Below, piece by piece: positions 1-8,300 of a stretch of 64,000 bases of DNA. Origin of the DNA: Centipeda periodontii DSM 2778 (GTDB lineage: Bacteria > Bacillota > Negativicutes > Selenomonadales > Selenomonadaceae); the NCBI RefSeq assembly GCF_000213975.1, contig NZ_GL892076.1, positions 697,625-761,624 on the forward strand, in the 5' to 3' direction. The notes under the pieces were generated by a model. It had not been told where the DNA came from. It worked only from the letters and a program-made list of their open reading frames with translations, and ran no database searches. Every line of letters starts with the position of its first letter. Positions within the stretch are counted from its first letter, which is position 1. Made by a program: the position numbers and the translations under genes.

Positions 1-4
1 TCAC

Positions 5-80
5 TCCTCGATAGCTCAGTCGGTAGAGCGTCTGACTGTTAATCAGAATGTCACTGGTTCGAGTCCAGTTCGAGGAGCCA
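5..80 (+). tRNA. tRNA-Asn (GTT)
   Basis: Full cloverleaf with a TCCTCGA/TCGAGGA acceptor stem, anticodon loop CTGTTAA and encoded CCA. It is the first gene of a thirteen-tRNA run and may be preceded by others outside the window. Confidence 0.97.
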
Positions 81-116
81 TTTTTGCATTATAGCGGCGT
101 CGCCGCTTTGGATAGT

Positions 117-193
117 TGGGGTATCGCCAAGTCGGTTAAGGCACGGGACTTTGACTCCCGCATCCGTTGGTTCGAATCCAACTACCCCAGCCA
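117..193 (+). tRNA. tRNA-Gln (TTG)
   Basis: TGGGGTA/TACCCCA acceptor stem, anticodon loop CTTTGAC reading TTG, standard T-arm and encoded CCA. Confidence 0.97.
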
Positions 194-231
194 ATTTGTA
201 TCATTTTGGCGGGTACTGTGGCGCTGATAAA

Positions 232-307
232 GGTTCACTAGCTCAGTTGGTAGAGCATCTGACTTTTAATCAGAGGGTCCCGGGTTCGAGTCCCGGGTGA
301 GCCACCA
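232..307 (+). tRNA. tRNA-Lys (TTT)
   Basis: GGTTCAC/GTGAGCC acceptor stem (one G-U pair), anticodon loop CTTTTAA and encoded CCA. Confidence 0.97.
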
Positions 308-326
308 CTATTTCTTCACTTATCAT

Positions 327-402
<76 letters not shown>

Positions 403-406
403 TTAT

Positions 407-482
<76 letters not shown>

Positions 483-496
483 AGGTACACAAAAAC

Positions 497-573
497 GGCC
501 CGGTAGTTTAGTTGGTTAGAATGCCGCCCTGTCACGGCGGAGGTCAGGGGTTCAAGTCCCCTTCGGGTCGCCA
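497..573 (+). tRNA. tRNA-Asp (GTC)
   Basis: GGCCCGG/TCGGGTC acceptor stem with two G-U pairs, anticodon GTC in the loop CTGTCAC, and encoded CCA. Confidence 0.96.
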
Positions 574-581
574 TTTTTTAT

Positions 582-657
582 GCCTCGGTAGCTCAGTTGG
601 TAGAGCAGGGGACTGAAAATCCCCGTGTCAGTGGTTCGATTCCGCTCTGAGGCACCA
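582..657 (+). tRNA. tRNA-Phe (GAA)
   Basis: GCCTCGG/CTGAGGC acceptor stem, anticodon loop CTGAAAA and encoded CCA. Confidence 0.96.
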
Positions 658-705
658 CTTCGTATATCATTACAGCGTCTGCGGCATACGCCGCTTGTGC
701 ATGTT

Positions 706-781
706 GCTGGCGTAGCTCAATCGGTAGAGCAGCTGACTTGTAATCAGCAGGTTGGGGGTTCAAGTCCTCTCGCCAGCTCCA
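706..781 (+). tRNA. tRNA-Thr (TGT)
   Basis: GCTGGCG/CGCCAGC acceptor stem, anticodon loop CTTGTAA and encoded CCA. Only one base separates it from the next tRNA, so the two must be cut from one transcript. Confidence 0.97.
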
Positions 782-782
782 C

Positions 783-856
783 GCGGGTGTAGCTCAATGG
801 TAGAGCCCCAGCCTTCCAAGCTGGTCACGTGGGTTCGATTCCCATCACCCGCTCCA
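783..856 (+). tRNA. tRNA-Gly (TCC)
   Basis: GCGGGTG/CACCCGC acceptor stem, anticodon loop CTTCCAA and encoded CCA. Confidence 0.97.
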
Positions 857-867
857 TTTTGCATTTC

Positions 868-954
868 GCCGGGGTGGCGGAACAGGCAGACGCAGGGGAC
901 TTAAAATCCCCCGATCGAAAGATCGTACCGGTTCGATTCCGGTCCTCGGCACCA
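868..954 (+). tRNA. tRNA-Leu (TAA)
   Basis: Class II tRNA with a long variable arm (CGATC gaaa GATCG), GCCGGGG/CCTCGGC acceptor stem, anticodon loop CTTAAAA and encoded CCA. Confidence 0.96.
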
Positions 955-975
955 AATATCATACCCGATTGTCAC

Positions 976-1061
976 GCGGTCGTGGCGGAATTGGCAGACG
1001 CGCTACTTTGAGGGGGTAGTGTTCACAAGACGTGTGGGTTCAAGTCCCACCGACCGCACCA
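976..1061 (+). tRNA. tRNA-Leu (GAG), copy 1
   Basis: Class II tRNA with GCGGTCG/CGACCGC acceptor stem, anticodon loop TTGAGGG reading GAG, and encoded CCA. Its body is identical to the copy at 1190 apart from one compensated acceptor pair. Confidence 0.95.
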
Positions 1062-1087
1062 TTTTATCTCTCCAACAACATAGTCAC

Positions 1088-1173
1088 GCGGTCGTGGCGG
1101 AATGGCAGACGCGCTAGCTTCAGGCGCTAGTGATGGCAACATCGTGGAGGTTCAAGTCCTCTCGACCGCACCA
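1088..1173 (+). tRNA. tRNA-Leu (CAG)
   Basis: Class II tRNA with GCGGTCG/CGACCGC acceptor stem, anticodon loop TTCAGGC reading CAG, long variable arm and encoded CCA. Confidence 0.95.
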
Positions 1174-1189
1174 TTTAACTTTATAGCAT

Positions 1190-1275
1190 GCGGTTGTGGC
1201 GGAATTGGCAGACGCGCTACTTTGAGGGGGTAGTGTTCACAAGACGTGTGGGTTCAAGTCCCACCAACCGCACCA
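1190..1275 (+). tRNA. tRNA-Leu (GAG), copy 2
   Basis: Near-identical to the copy at 976. The acceptor stem is GCGGTTG/CAACCGC, so a C-G pair has become T-A on both sides. It is the last tRNA before a terminator. Confidence 0.95.
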
Positions 1276-1288
1276 TTTGAAATAGTGT

Positions 1289-1315
1289 CGCTGTAGGAAA
1301 TTACAGCGATTTTTT
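1289..1315 (+). terminator. Terminator of the tRNA array
   Basis: The 7-bp hairpin CGCTGTA / TACAGCG is followed by a run of T, 14 bases after the last tRNA. Confidence 0.9.
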
Positions 1316-1332
1316 GTTGCTGTTACTCATGC

Positions 1333-1361
1333 TTGCGATTTTATGGAGAATACGCTAGAAT
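1333..1361 (+). promoter_or_regulatory. Promoter of Rpn gene 1
   Basis: TTGCGA and TAGAAT are separated by exactly 17 bp. The segment TGGAGAATACG-TAGAAT recurs upstream of the second Rpn copy (12524-12553), which supports a conserved promoter. Confidence 0.7.
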
Positions 1362-1380
1362 AATTGCAGGAGGGGAGTTT

Positions 1381-2211
1381 ATGGCACTGGATACGGAAGA
1401 AGCACGTCGGGCATTGTACCGAGAAATCGTTCAGAGTTTAACATTGATGGATGATATCTTTATGACGGCGGTGTTTCAGAACAGTCTCCCCTGTGTCGAT
1501 CTGGTCTTGCAGATTATCTTGGAGAAGCCGAACCTTCGCACGACGAGTGTCGTTACGCAGGATACACTCAAAAATCTTCACGGTCATGATGTGCGGCTTG
1601 ACATTCACGCCTTTGCGGACGGGCAGGAATTCAACATCGAGATTCAGCGAGTGAAAAGGGGAGCAGAACCACGCAGGGCGCGTTATCACAGCAGCATGAT
1701 GGATGCGAATGCGCTGCCTGAAGGAATGGATTATAAGAAGCTGCCCGAATCGTATGTGATCTTTATCACGGAGGCAGATGTACTTGGGAAGGGGAAACCG
1801 CTCTATCTGATAGGACGAACGATTGAGGGGGATGGAGCGTCCTTTGGCGACGGCTCGCATATTGTCTATGTAAATGGTTCGATGGTCGATACGGAGACGC
1901 CTCTTGGGCGGCTGATGCACGATTTTCAGTGCGTGCAGCCCGAGGAGATGTACTATCCTGTTCTTGCAGAGCGGGCGGGAGTGTTTAAGAATACGGAGAA
2001 AGGAGAGATTTATATGAGCTCGAAGTGGGAACAGTTTGTTCAGGAGATCAGCAAAGAGGCGATGGAGCGCGGCATGGAGCGTGGCGCAGAAAATGCGTAT
2101 CTTTCTTCTATCCGAGCAATGATGGAAAAGCTGTCGGTTACGGCAGAGAAGGCAATGGATGTGCTTGCGATCCCCCAGTCGGAGTGGAGCAGGTATAAGG
2201 CGATGCTCTGA
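1381..2211 (+). CDS. Rpn-family PD-(D/E)XK nuclease ('transposase'), copy 1
   Basis: 276 residues. Members of this family (Rpn recombination-promoting nucleases, also called PDDEXK_2 transposases) are DNA endonucleases that raise RecA-independent recombination; most are not proven to transpose. The core runs from D74 (in RLDIHA) to E87-x-Q89 (in NIEIQ), matching the D...ExQ variant of the active site. The C-terminal third is a helical, charged tail containing ERGMERG. ATG at 1381 is chosen because AGGAGGGG lies just before it; an ATG-like start further upstream falls inside the promoter. It is about as long as its relative at 12590, and the two proteins differ at scattered positions only. The gene is monocistronic, with its own promoter and terminator. 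Confidence 0.9.
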   Translation: MALDTEEARRALYREIVQSLTLMDDIFMTAVFQNSLPCVDLVLQIILEKPNLRTTSVVTQDTLKNLHGHDVRLDIHAFADGQEFNIEIQRVKRGAEPRRARYHSSMMDANALPEGMDYKKLPESYVIFITEADVLGKGKPLYLIGRTIEGDGASFGDGSHIVYVNGSMVDTETPLGRLMHDFQCVQPEEMYYPVLAERAGVFKNTEKGEIYMSSKWEQFVQEISKEAMERGMERGAENAYLSSIRAMMEKLSVTAEKAMDVLAIPQSEWSRYKAML

Positions 2212-2220
2212 AATTTAAGA

Positions 2221-2258
2221 AAAGAACCCGTCGGCATGATTGTCGACGGGTTCTTTTG
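2221..2258 (+). terminator. Terminator after Rpn gene 1
   Basis: AAAGAACCCGTCG pairs with CGACGGGTTCTTT around a 10-base loop, giving a strong hairpin with a T-rich 3' side. Confidence 0.9.
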
Positions 2259-2289
2259 TGTCAAAACGCACGGAATTTTTCGCGCATAT

Positions 2290-2382
2290 ATGGTATTTTA
2301 TGATGTGTGTCGGCACGTAGCACCGTTTGCGATGCCGATGGCGTTTGAGGAACTGGAGGATATGGAGCGGTATGGCGATTGA
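2290..2382 (+). other. Small ORF overlapping the nitrogenase-like gene
   Basis: A 30-codon reading frame (ATG 2290, TGA 2380-2382) ends inside the start of the next gene in another frame. The peptide end (MAFEELEDMERYGD) is acidic and protein-like. There is no clear ribosome binding site, so it may be a translated leader, a gene relic or chance. Confidence 0.25.
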
Positions 2383-3679
2383 GGTAAAGCGCGCGGGGGT
2401 ACGGCGTGCGCAGTGCAGCTGCAGCATGCCCGCCGTCTGGTGGGCGCTCTCGTACGCACGGGGAGCACTGGTCATCTTTCACAGCCCGCGCTCCTGTGCG
2501 CATGTGGTGCGTGAAAAGGATGTCGGCAGCTTTCATCGACTGATCGGCGCGGGCACCTACGCGCCGCCGTCGCCCGTACCGCTGCTGACGAGCGGGATCG
2601 GTGAGGGCGATGCGGTGTTCGGCGCGGCGGAGCGGCTGCGTGCGTGCATCCGTTTTGCGGCGGAAAGATATCAGCCGCGTGCCGTCTTTGTCGCGGGTTC
2701 CTGTGTGAGCGGCATCATTGGGGACGATACGCGGGCTGCGGCGGAGGAGATGGAGGAGGAGTTGGGGCTGCCCGTCGTCGCCGTTCCTACGGGCGGCTTT
2801 TTGGACGATGAGTCCTTCGACGGCTACCTGTCGGTTGCGCGGGTGCTGATGGAGCGCTTTATGCAGCCGCCTGCGCGCGTGCGGCAGGGGACGGTGGTGT
2901 TTCTCGGGGACTACGGTGGGTTTTACAGTGCCTACGTGCAGGAGCTGAAGCGGCTGCTTGGCGGCCTCGGGCTGCAGCTGATGGGGCAGTTTCCCACCTA
3001 TACGCCGCTCGATGAGGTGCAGGCGGTGCCGGAGGCGGAACTCCTCGTCGTGCTCGGCAGTGCGATGTCAGATGAGAAACAGGCGCTGCTCATCGCGTTC
3101 GCGGAGGAGCTTCACACGCGCTTCGGTACGCCGTATTTCGCGGAGGCATTTGCGGGCGGCGCAGAGGAGACGGCACACTGGCTGCGCTGCATCGGCGCAC
3201 GCTGCCATCGGGAAGCGGCGGCGGAGGAGACGATTCGGCGTGAGGAGGCGGCGTTCGAGCGCAGTCTCGCGCGTGCGCGGGAGACGCTCGCGGGGCGGCG
3301 CACCGTGCTCGTTGTCGGGCGCGAACTGCACTGGCTGCAGCCCGAGATCCTCCTGCGCCTGATCGAAAGGGCGGGGGTACGCCTCTCCGGCATCATCCTC
3401 CTCGCGCTCTTTACCGAGGCGCAGCGCAGTGAGGTGGAGGACGGCCTTCGGGCGTGCAGCGATGTACCGATTCTCGCGGTGGAGGATCCCGCGAGTGAGG
3501 ATCTGCTGCGGTCGGCGGATTTCGTCTTTACGACACATGAGCTGGTGGACGTACAGCTGCGGCAGATCCTGCTCGGCAAGCTGCCTACGGTCGGCTGGGC
3601 GATGGAGCGGCAGCTCATCGAGGATATGGAGCACGTACTCTATCGGCATACAAGCAGGGGAGGGCTGATCTATGGATGA
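2372..3679 (+). CDS. Nitrogenase component 1-like protein (NifD/K superfamily), first of pair
   Basis: 435 residues. It belongs to the oxidoreductase/nitrogenase component 1 superfamily (nitrogenase, dark-operative reductases, NifE/N, F430 and methylthio-alkane enzymes); substrate unknown. Cys15/Cys17, Cys42 (in PRSCAH) and Cys111 (in GSCVSGIIGDD) sit where the superfamily binds the Fe-S cluster between subunits, and TSGIGEGDAVFG matches the usual block between them. The length is shorter than true NifD (about 480-500). ATG 2372 is chosen because the superfamily N-terminus begins right after it and GGAGGA lies upstream. The stop overlaps the next gene by 8 bases, so the two are translationally coupled and probably form a heterodimer. 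No NifH-like ATPase and no cofactor maturation genes lie in the window. Confidence 0.85.
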   Translation: MAIEVKRAGVRRAQCSCSMPAVWWALSYARGALVIFHSPRSCAHVVREKDVGSFHRLIGAGTYAPPSPVPLLTSGIGEGDAVFGAAERLRACIRFAAERYQPRAVFVAGSCVSGIIGDDTRAAAEEMEEELGLPVVAVPTGGFLDDESFDGYLSVARVLMERFMQPPARVRQGTVVFLGDYGGFYSAYVQELKRLLGGLGLQLMGQFPTYTPLDEVQAVPEAELLVVLGSAMSDEKQALLIAFAEELHTRFGTPYFAEAFAGGAEETAHWLRCIGARCHREAAAEETIRREEAAFERSLARARETLAGRRTVLVVGRELHWLQPEILLRLIERAGVRLSGIILLALFTEAQRSEVEDGLRACSDVPILAVEDPASEDLLRSADFVFTTHELVDVQLRQILLGKLPTVGWAMERQLIEDMEHVLYRHTSRGGLIYG

Positions 3680-4949
3680 GGGAATTCTCTCCTTTGACGA
3701 TATGTCCGTGTGGATGGAGAGCTGTGCGCTGACGGGCGCGGCGGCATTCTTCGCGGGGCTGCGCGGCTGCGCCGTCGTAGTCAACGGGCCGCTGTGGTGC
3801 TATCTCTTTACGCAGCGGCACATCGAGCAGACACAGAGCGATATCTCCCATCGCATGAAATGCACGCAGCTCGACAACGATGCGATTGTGTTCGGCGCGG
3901 AGGAGTATCTGCGCGAGGCGCTGCAGGCGCATATCGAGCATCCGCCCGCGCTGCTCGCCGTCATTAGCGGCAGTTCGGCAAGTCTGATCGGCGATGATGT
4001 CGGTGCGATTGCGCGCGCGGCGGGCGTAACCTGCCCCGTGGTCGCCATTGACAGCGGCGGACTGACCGGCAGCTTCGCGGACGGATGGCGGCACGCTTCC
4101 TGCGCGGCGCTTGCGGTGCTGCTCCGCGAGACGGCGGCGCCCGCGCGGCACGGAGTCAACCTCATCGGCATGACTGCGTCCTACTACAACGGCGAGAACG
4201 ATGCGCGGGAACTGGTACGCCTGCTGATGGGGGCAGGGTATGCGGTGCGCTGCGTATTCGGGTGTGACATGTCCCCGGAGGACATCGATGCACTGGCGCA
4301 GGCAGAGCTCAATATCGTCGTGCATGACGAGCTCGGGCTTGCGGCGGCAAAGTACATCGAGCAGCGCTGCGGCACGCCCTGCATCGCCCCTCTTCCGCCC
4401 TATGGGCGTGCGGGGACGCGGCGGTGGCTGGAGGCGGTCTTTGCCGCTCTGCCGCCCGCGCATGGGGAGACTGCTATGGCGGAGATCGAGGAGGCGGAGC
4501 GCAGAGACTTTCTGCGGATCAACGATCTCAAGAATACGTGGGGCGAGCTGCGCTTTGATACCGCACTCATCCGCGCACCGCGGTCGGCGGCGTGGGGGCT
4601 TGCCGAGGCGCTGCGTACGGAGTGGGCGGATGTCCGGCATCTCGCTGTTGCGGCGCAGGTGCGCGATGCTGCCGCAGTGCAGATCGTGGATGAGCGGCTG
4701 ACGGAAACGGATACGGTGCGGGCGCAGGAACTCCTCGCGGCGATGGAGCACGGACTGCTCATGGCGAGCAGCAGCGAGTCCGTGCTTGCCGATCCGTGCA
4801 GGATGCTCTACCTCCCCGTCGCCTATCCCGTTGTCGATCGCCTCTGGCTGTCGGATCAGCCGTTTATGGGGCTGCGCGGTGCGCGGCACATCGAGGACGC
4901 ACTCTGGAACGGGAGTATCCTGCGGCGTGAGATATCCGTCCGCGCATAG
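3672..4949 (+). CDS. Nitrogenase component 1-like protein (NifD/K superfamily), second of pair
   Basis: 425 residues, same superfamily as the preceding gene and the likely partner subunit. The first two cluster-ligand positions hold Cys18 and Cys43 (in NGPLWC), but the third, which is Cys in the partner (SGSCVSGIIGDD), reads Ser here (SGSSASLIGDD). This asymmetry resembles alpha/beta specialisation in the superfamily. DNDAIVFGAEEYL matches the block after the second Cys. The start codon lies inside the end of the upstream gene. A strong terminator follows, so the operon has only two genes. Which electron donor or substrate is used cannot be read from the sequence. Confidence 0.85.
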   Translation: MDEGILSFDDMSVWMESCALTGAAAFFAGLRGCAVVVNGPLWCYLFTQRHIEQTQSDISHRMKCTQLDNDAIVFGAEEYLREALQAHIEHPPALLAVISGSSASLIGDDVGAIARAAGVTCPVVAIDSGGLTGSFADGWRHASCAALAVLLRETAAPARHGVNLIGMTASYYNGENDARELVRLLMGAGYAVRCVFGCDMSPEDIDALAQAELNIVVHDELGLAAAKYIEQRCGTPCIAPLPPYGRAGTRRWLEAVFAALPPAHGETAMAEIEEAERRDFLRINDLKNTWGELRFDTALIRAPRSAAWGLAEALRTEWADVRHLAVAAQVRDAAAVQIVDERLTETDTVRAQELLAAMEHGLLMASSSESVLADPCRMLYLPVAYPVVDRLWLSDQPFMGLRGARHIEDALWNGSILRREISVRA

Positions 4950-4961
4950 GCTATTGGCGGC

Positions 4962-4999
4962 AAAAAGCTCCGAGCACGTACAGGTGCTCGGAGCTTTTT
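4962..4999 (+). terminator. Terminator of the nitrogenase-like operon
   Basis: AAAAAGCTCCGAGCAC pairs with GTGCTCGGAGCTTTTT around a 6-base loop. Confidence 0.93.
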
Positions 5000-5030
5000 C
5001 TGTGGGGAGGTAACATACCGCAATCCAATG

Positions 5031-5070
5031 CCTCCCACGCCGCAGCGGGGGAGGGGGACCGCGAGCGGTC
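5031..5070. repeat. Dispersed GC-rich palindromic repeat R1, fragment
   Basis: CCTCCCACGCCGCAGCGGGGGAGG hairpin (written here as one arm CCTCCC and the other GGGGGAGG) followed by GGACCGCGAGCGGT. The same blocks occur at 5181, 12065, 12287 and 36961. Confidence 0.75.
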
Positions 5071-5180
5071 AACGTCAGCCAATCACACATCGCTAACGCT
5101 CGTGTTCTTGGGACGTTTTCGCATACGACATGTTTCCCAATCAACTTCGTCCTACGGACTTGCTTCTTGGACAGGTCAGC
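5071..5180. other. Spacer between R1 repeats
   Basis: I see no gene, promoter or stable hairpin here. Confidence 0.4.
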
Positions 5181-5312
5181 AAGCGGTGGAAGGGGCGCCT
5201 GTGACTTGTATGACGTTCTTACGATAGGAGTCATGGATCGCCCAAGGCGCCCCTACCGTCACGCTGTCGCGTGCCACCTCCCCCATTGTGATGGGGGAGG
5301 CTTGGAGAGCGG
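5181..5312. repeat. Dispersed GC-rich palindromic repeat R1, long form
   Basis: Inverted arms GGAAGGGGCGCC and GGCGCCCC enclose about 50 bases, and a second hairpin CCTCCCCC / GGGGGAGG follows. It ends 4 bases before the stop codon of the autotransporter gene and could act as its transcription end. The long form recurs at 12065-12212, on the other side of that gene. Confidence 0.75.
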
Positions 5313-5315
5313 ACG

Positions 5316-8300
5316 TTAGAACTTCCAGTCAAATCCTGCTCTAAAGGTGACGCCGCGCTGTTTGCCTGCCCAGCCCTCGATGCTGAGGTCGGCGGAGGCG
5401 TTCTTGCCCATCTGTGTTTTCCAGCCGAGTTCGAGGCTGCCGGAGAAGCCCTTGAGTGTGGGCGCGGGTGTCGTGTAGGACAGCCCGCCGACGTGGACGG
5501 TGGCGCTTGTCTCGCCGCCGAATTCGTACTGCATGGAGGCGCCGAGGATGAGGGAGCCGCTGCCCTGCGGGATCATCCAGCGTGCGCCCGTGCGCAGGCG
5601 ATGGCTGTTGACGGCGTCGAACTCGTAGCGCTCACCCGTGGAGAGGGTTGCATCCGTGCCGTTCTGCCGCGTGTAGAAGTAGCGGACGTACAGCTCGCGC
5701 TCGTTGCCGCTCTGCTCCGTGACGCGCTGACCAAAGCCCAGATGTGCGCCGATGTAGTTCGTATCGGTGTCATAGGAGGTGGGACCGCCCGGCAGCTGCG
5801 CAGAGTAGTCCATCGAGGAGCGCCCGAAGCGCAGGCTGCCCTCGTAGAACGTGCCGTCCTTCTGCTCCTGCCGGATGAAGCCGCCGACGCCGACGTAGCG
5901 GACGGAGCCGTCGCCGTGCGCATCATTGACGTAGCTGTCGTAGGTGCCGCGTCCGTATTCGACGATGGGGCCGAAGAGGATGCGCTCATCGCCGCGCAGG
6001 ACTTCACGCGAGAAGCCAACGGCGAGGTTCATGCCCTTCATATCGACGTGGGAACCCGTCTCATGCCGCATGGAGGAGCCGCCGATGGCCGCAAATGGGG
6101 CAAAGCCCTCGGCTGCCGCCGCCTCGACGGATGCACTCGTCATGCCGCCGCCCGTCATGAGGTCTGCACCTGCGCCGAGGAAGGCTGCCGCTCCTGCCAT
6201 CGTCTCGACGACGGACTTGCGGTTGTCCTCTGCCTGCCGCTTGAGGTCATCGGGCGTCGGTGTCGGCGTTGGTGTAGGTGTAGGTGTAGGTGTAGGTGTA
6301 GGTGTAGGTGTAGGTGTAGGTGTAGGTGTAGGCGTTGGTGTAGGTGTTGGTGTAGGTGTCGGCGTTGGTGTTGGTGTCGGTGTTGGCGTTGGTGGTGGGG
6401 TTGGAGGTGTCGGTGGTGTTGGCGGCGGCGTTGGCGGTGTTGGGGGTTTCGGCGTTGGCTTATCGCCCTCGTCGATGGCGGAGCCGTCGGTCTTGACAAT
6501 CAGCTCCTTATTATCCTCGGTGATGCCGATCTTCGCCGTAGTGACATCCGAGACGCCCTTCCAGACGGTCATGGTGGTCGTGCCGTCCTTCTGGATCTGC
6601 GCTTTCTCTGTGTAGAGGAGGCGCAGGCGCTTCTCCGTCTCATCGCCGCGCAGATGCGCCGTGATGTCCGTGCCCGTGAGGTTGGTATTGCTCGTGGACG
6701 AGAGCCAGAGCATGGTGTCGTCCTTCGTCATGCCGGCGGGCAGCCAGAACTCGAGCTTTTGGAATCCATCGATGGAATCTGCCTTGATGCCCTTGGTCTC
6801 CTTGACGACGAGCGCGTTGCCTGCGATGTTCTTCGTCGCGCCCACTGCCTTGTGTCCATAGAGCTGCGCCGCAGAGAGGTTGGGCGTGCCCGTGATGACG
6901 ATGCGGTTATCCTTGACGGTTGCGACGGAGCCTGCATCACTGCCCGCGTTCGCTTCGCCGGCATAGATGCTCTCCTGATAGATGCCGCCGCTGATGTTCA
7001 CAGTGTTCGCGTTTGCCGTCGCCTGTGCCGGCGCGCCGTCTGCGGTGGCGTAGCCGCCGATGATCTCCGACGTAAATGTACCGTGTGCGAGGTTCAGCGT
7101 GTTCTCGTTTGCCGTCGCCGTCGCAGCCGCCCCATCCGCGTTGGCATTGGCCCTGCCGCCGCGGACCTGTCTCCACGGAGCAGCGGCGGAGAGGGTGACG
7201 GTATTCTTTGATGCCGACGCAGTAACGGGGGCATCCTTGCCGACCGCCCCTACTGTGCCGCCGTACACATCGCTTGCCGCCGTCAGCGTGCCGCCCTCGG
7301 CGGTGATGCTGTTGCTGTCTGCCGCAGCCGCTGCGCCCGCGCGCTCTGCCGTGCCATCGGCGACGCCGCCGATGAGCGCCTGCACTGTGCCGGAGGCGTT
7401 CTTCAGCAGCAGCACATTTTCATGTGCCGCAGCGGATGCGGTCTTCCCTGCCGCTTTCGTAATGACCACGGCATACCCCGTGTGGATGCGGGTGTCATCG
7501 AGCTTGGCATTGGTGAGCTTGACCGTGTTCTTCGTGAGGGCGGCGGTCGCTGCGCTCTTCGTTGAGATGAGTTCTGCCCAGCCGCCGTACAGCTTGTTCG
7601 CGAATGTACCGCCTGTGCCCGTGACGGCGTTCTCCGTGAGCGTTGCCGACGCATCGCCCGCATTGTTCACTCTCAGGGCGGCAAGTGCGCCGTAGGCATC
7701 CTTCACCGTGCCGTCCGTGCTCGTGACCGTGTTCTTTGCTATATGCGCCGTGAACGATGCGCCGTCCTCGGAGGAGGTTTCCTGTGAGAGATAGACGCCA
7801 TAGGCGCTGCTTGTCACCACGCCCTTTGCCTCGATGGTGGCGGCGTTCTCGGTCGCCGTGTATGTCGTCGCGCCGCCAAAGGCGTTCGTCGCCGTCATGT
7901 TCACGCCGCTCATGCTCTCCGCCGTGCCCTCCACGAGCCGCGCCGTGTTCCCTGTCGCCGTGAGCGCGGTATCGCCCGCCGCCGTGGCGCCAGGATCCCG
8001 CCGATAGTTGATGTATGCACCGTGGATGCTTTCCACGGCATTCGCCTTCGTCACGGTCGCTGCGTTTCTCTCGGCGATTACCGCCGCTGTGCCGTCTGTC
8101 TGGCGGACAGAGGTGTCTATGCCATAGACACCCTCGAGCTTCGTGCCGCTCCCCTCGGCGCTGTTCTCCCGGAATGTCGCCGTGAGATCCGCCGACGCGT
8201 TCGTATACATCTCCGCATAGCTGCCCGCAAGATTCGCGATCTCCTTGCCCGCCGCGCTCGCACGGTTCTTCTCTGCGAGGATCTCCGTCTTGCCGGCGTT

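Noticed and set aside
829-1011. 60-codon frame across tRNA-Gly and tRNA-Leu genes
   Set aside because: It lies wholly in tRNA genes.
2372-4949. True nitrogenase nifDK
   Set aside because: Proteins are too short, the third Cys of the second subunit is Ser, and nifH, nifE, nifN and nifB are not adjacent.
5031-5312. CRISPR array
   Set aside because: Repeats are palindromic but unevenly spaced, few, and without spacer units or cas genes. The same holds for the miniature elements.
5493-7211. 572-codon plus-strand frame with Cys/Arg repeats
   Set aside because: Antisense reading of the Thr-Pro microsatellite and barrel; the CRCRC repeats are an artefact of the hexamer.
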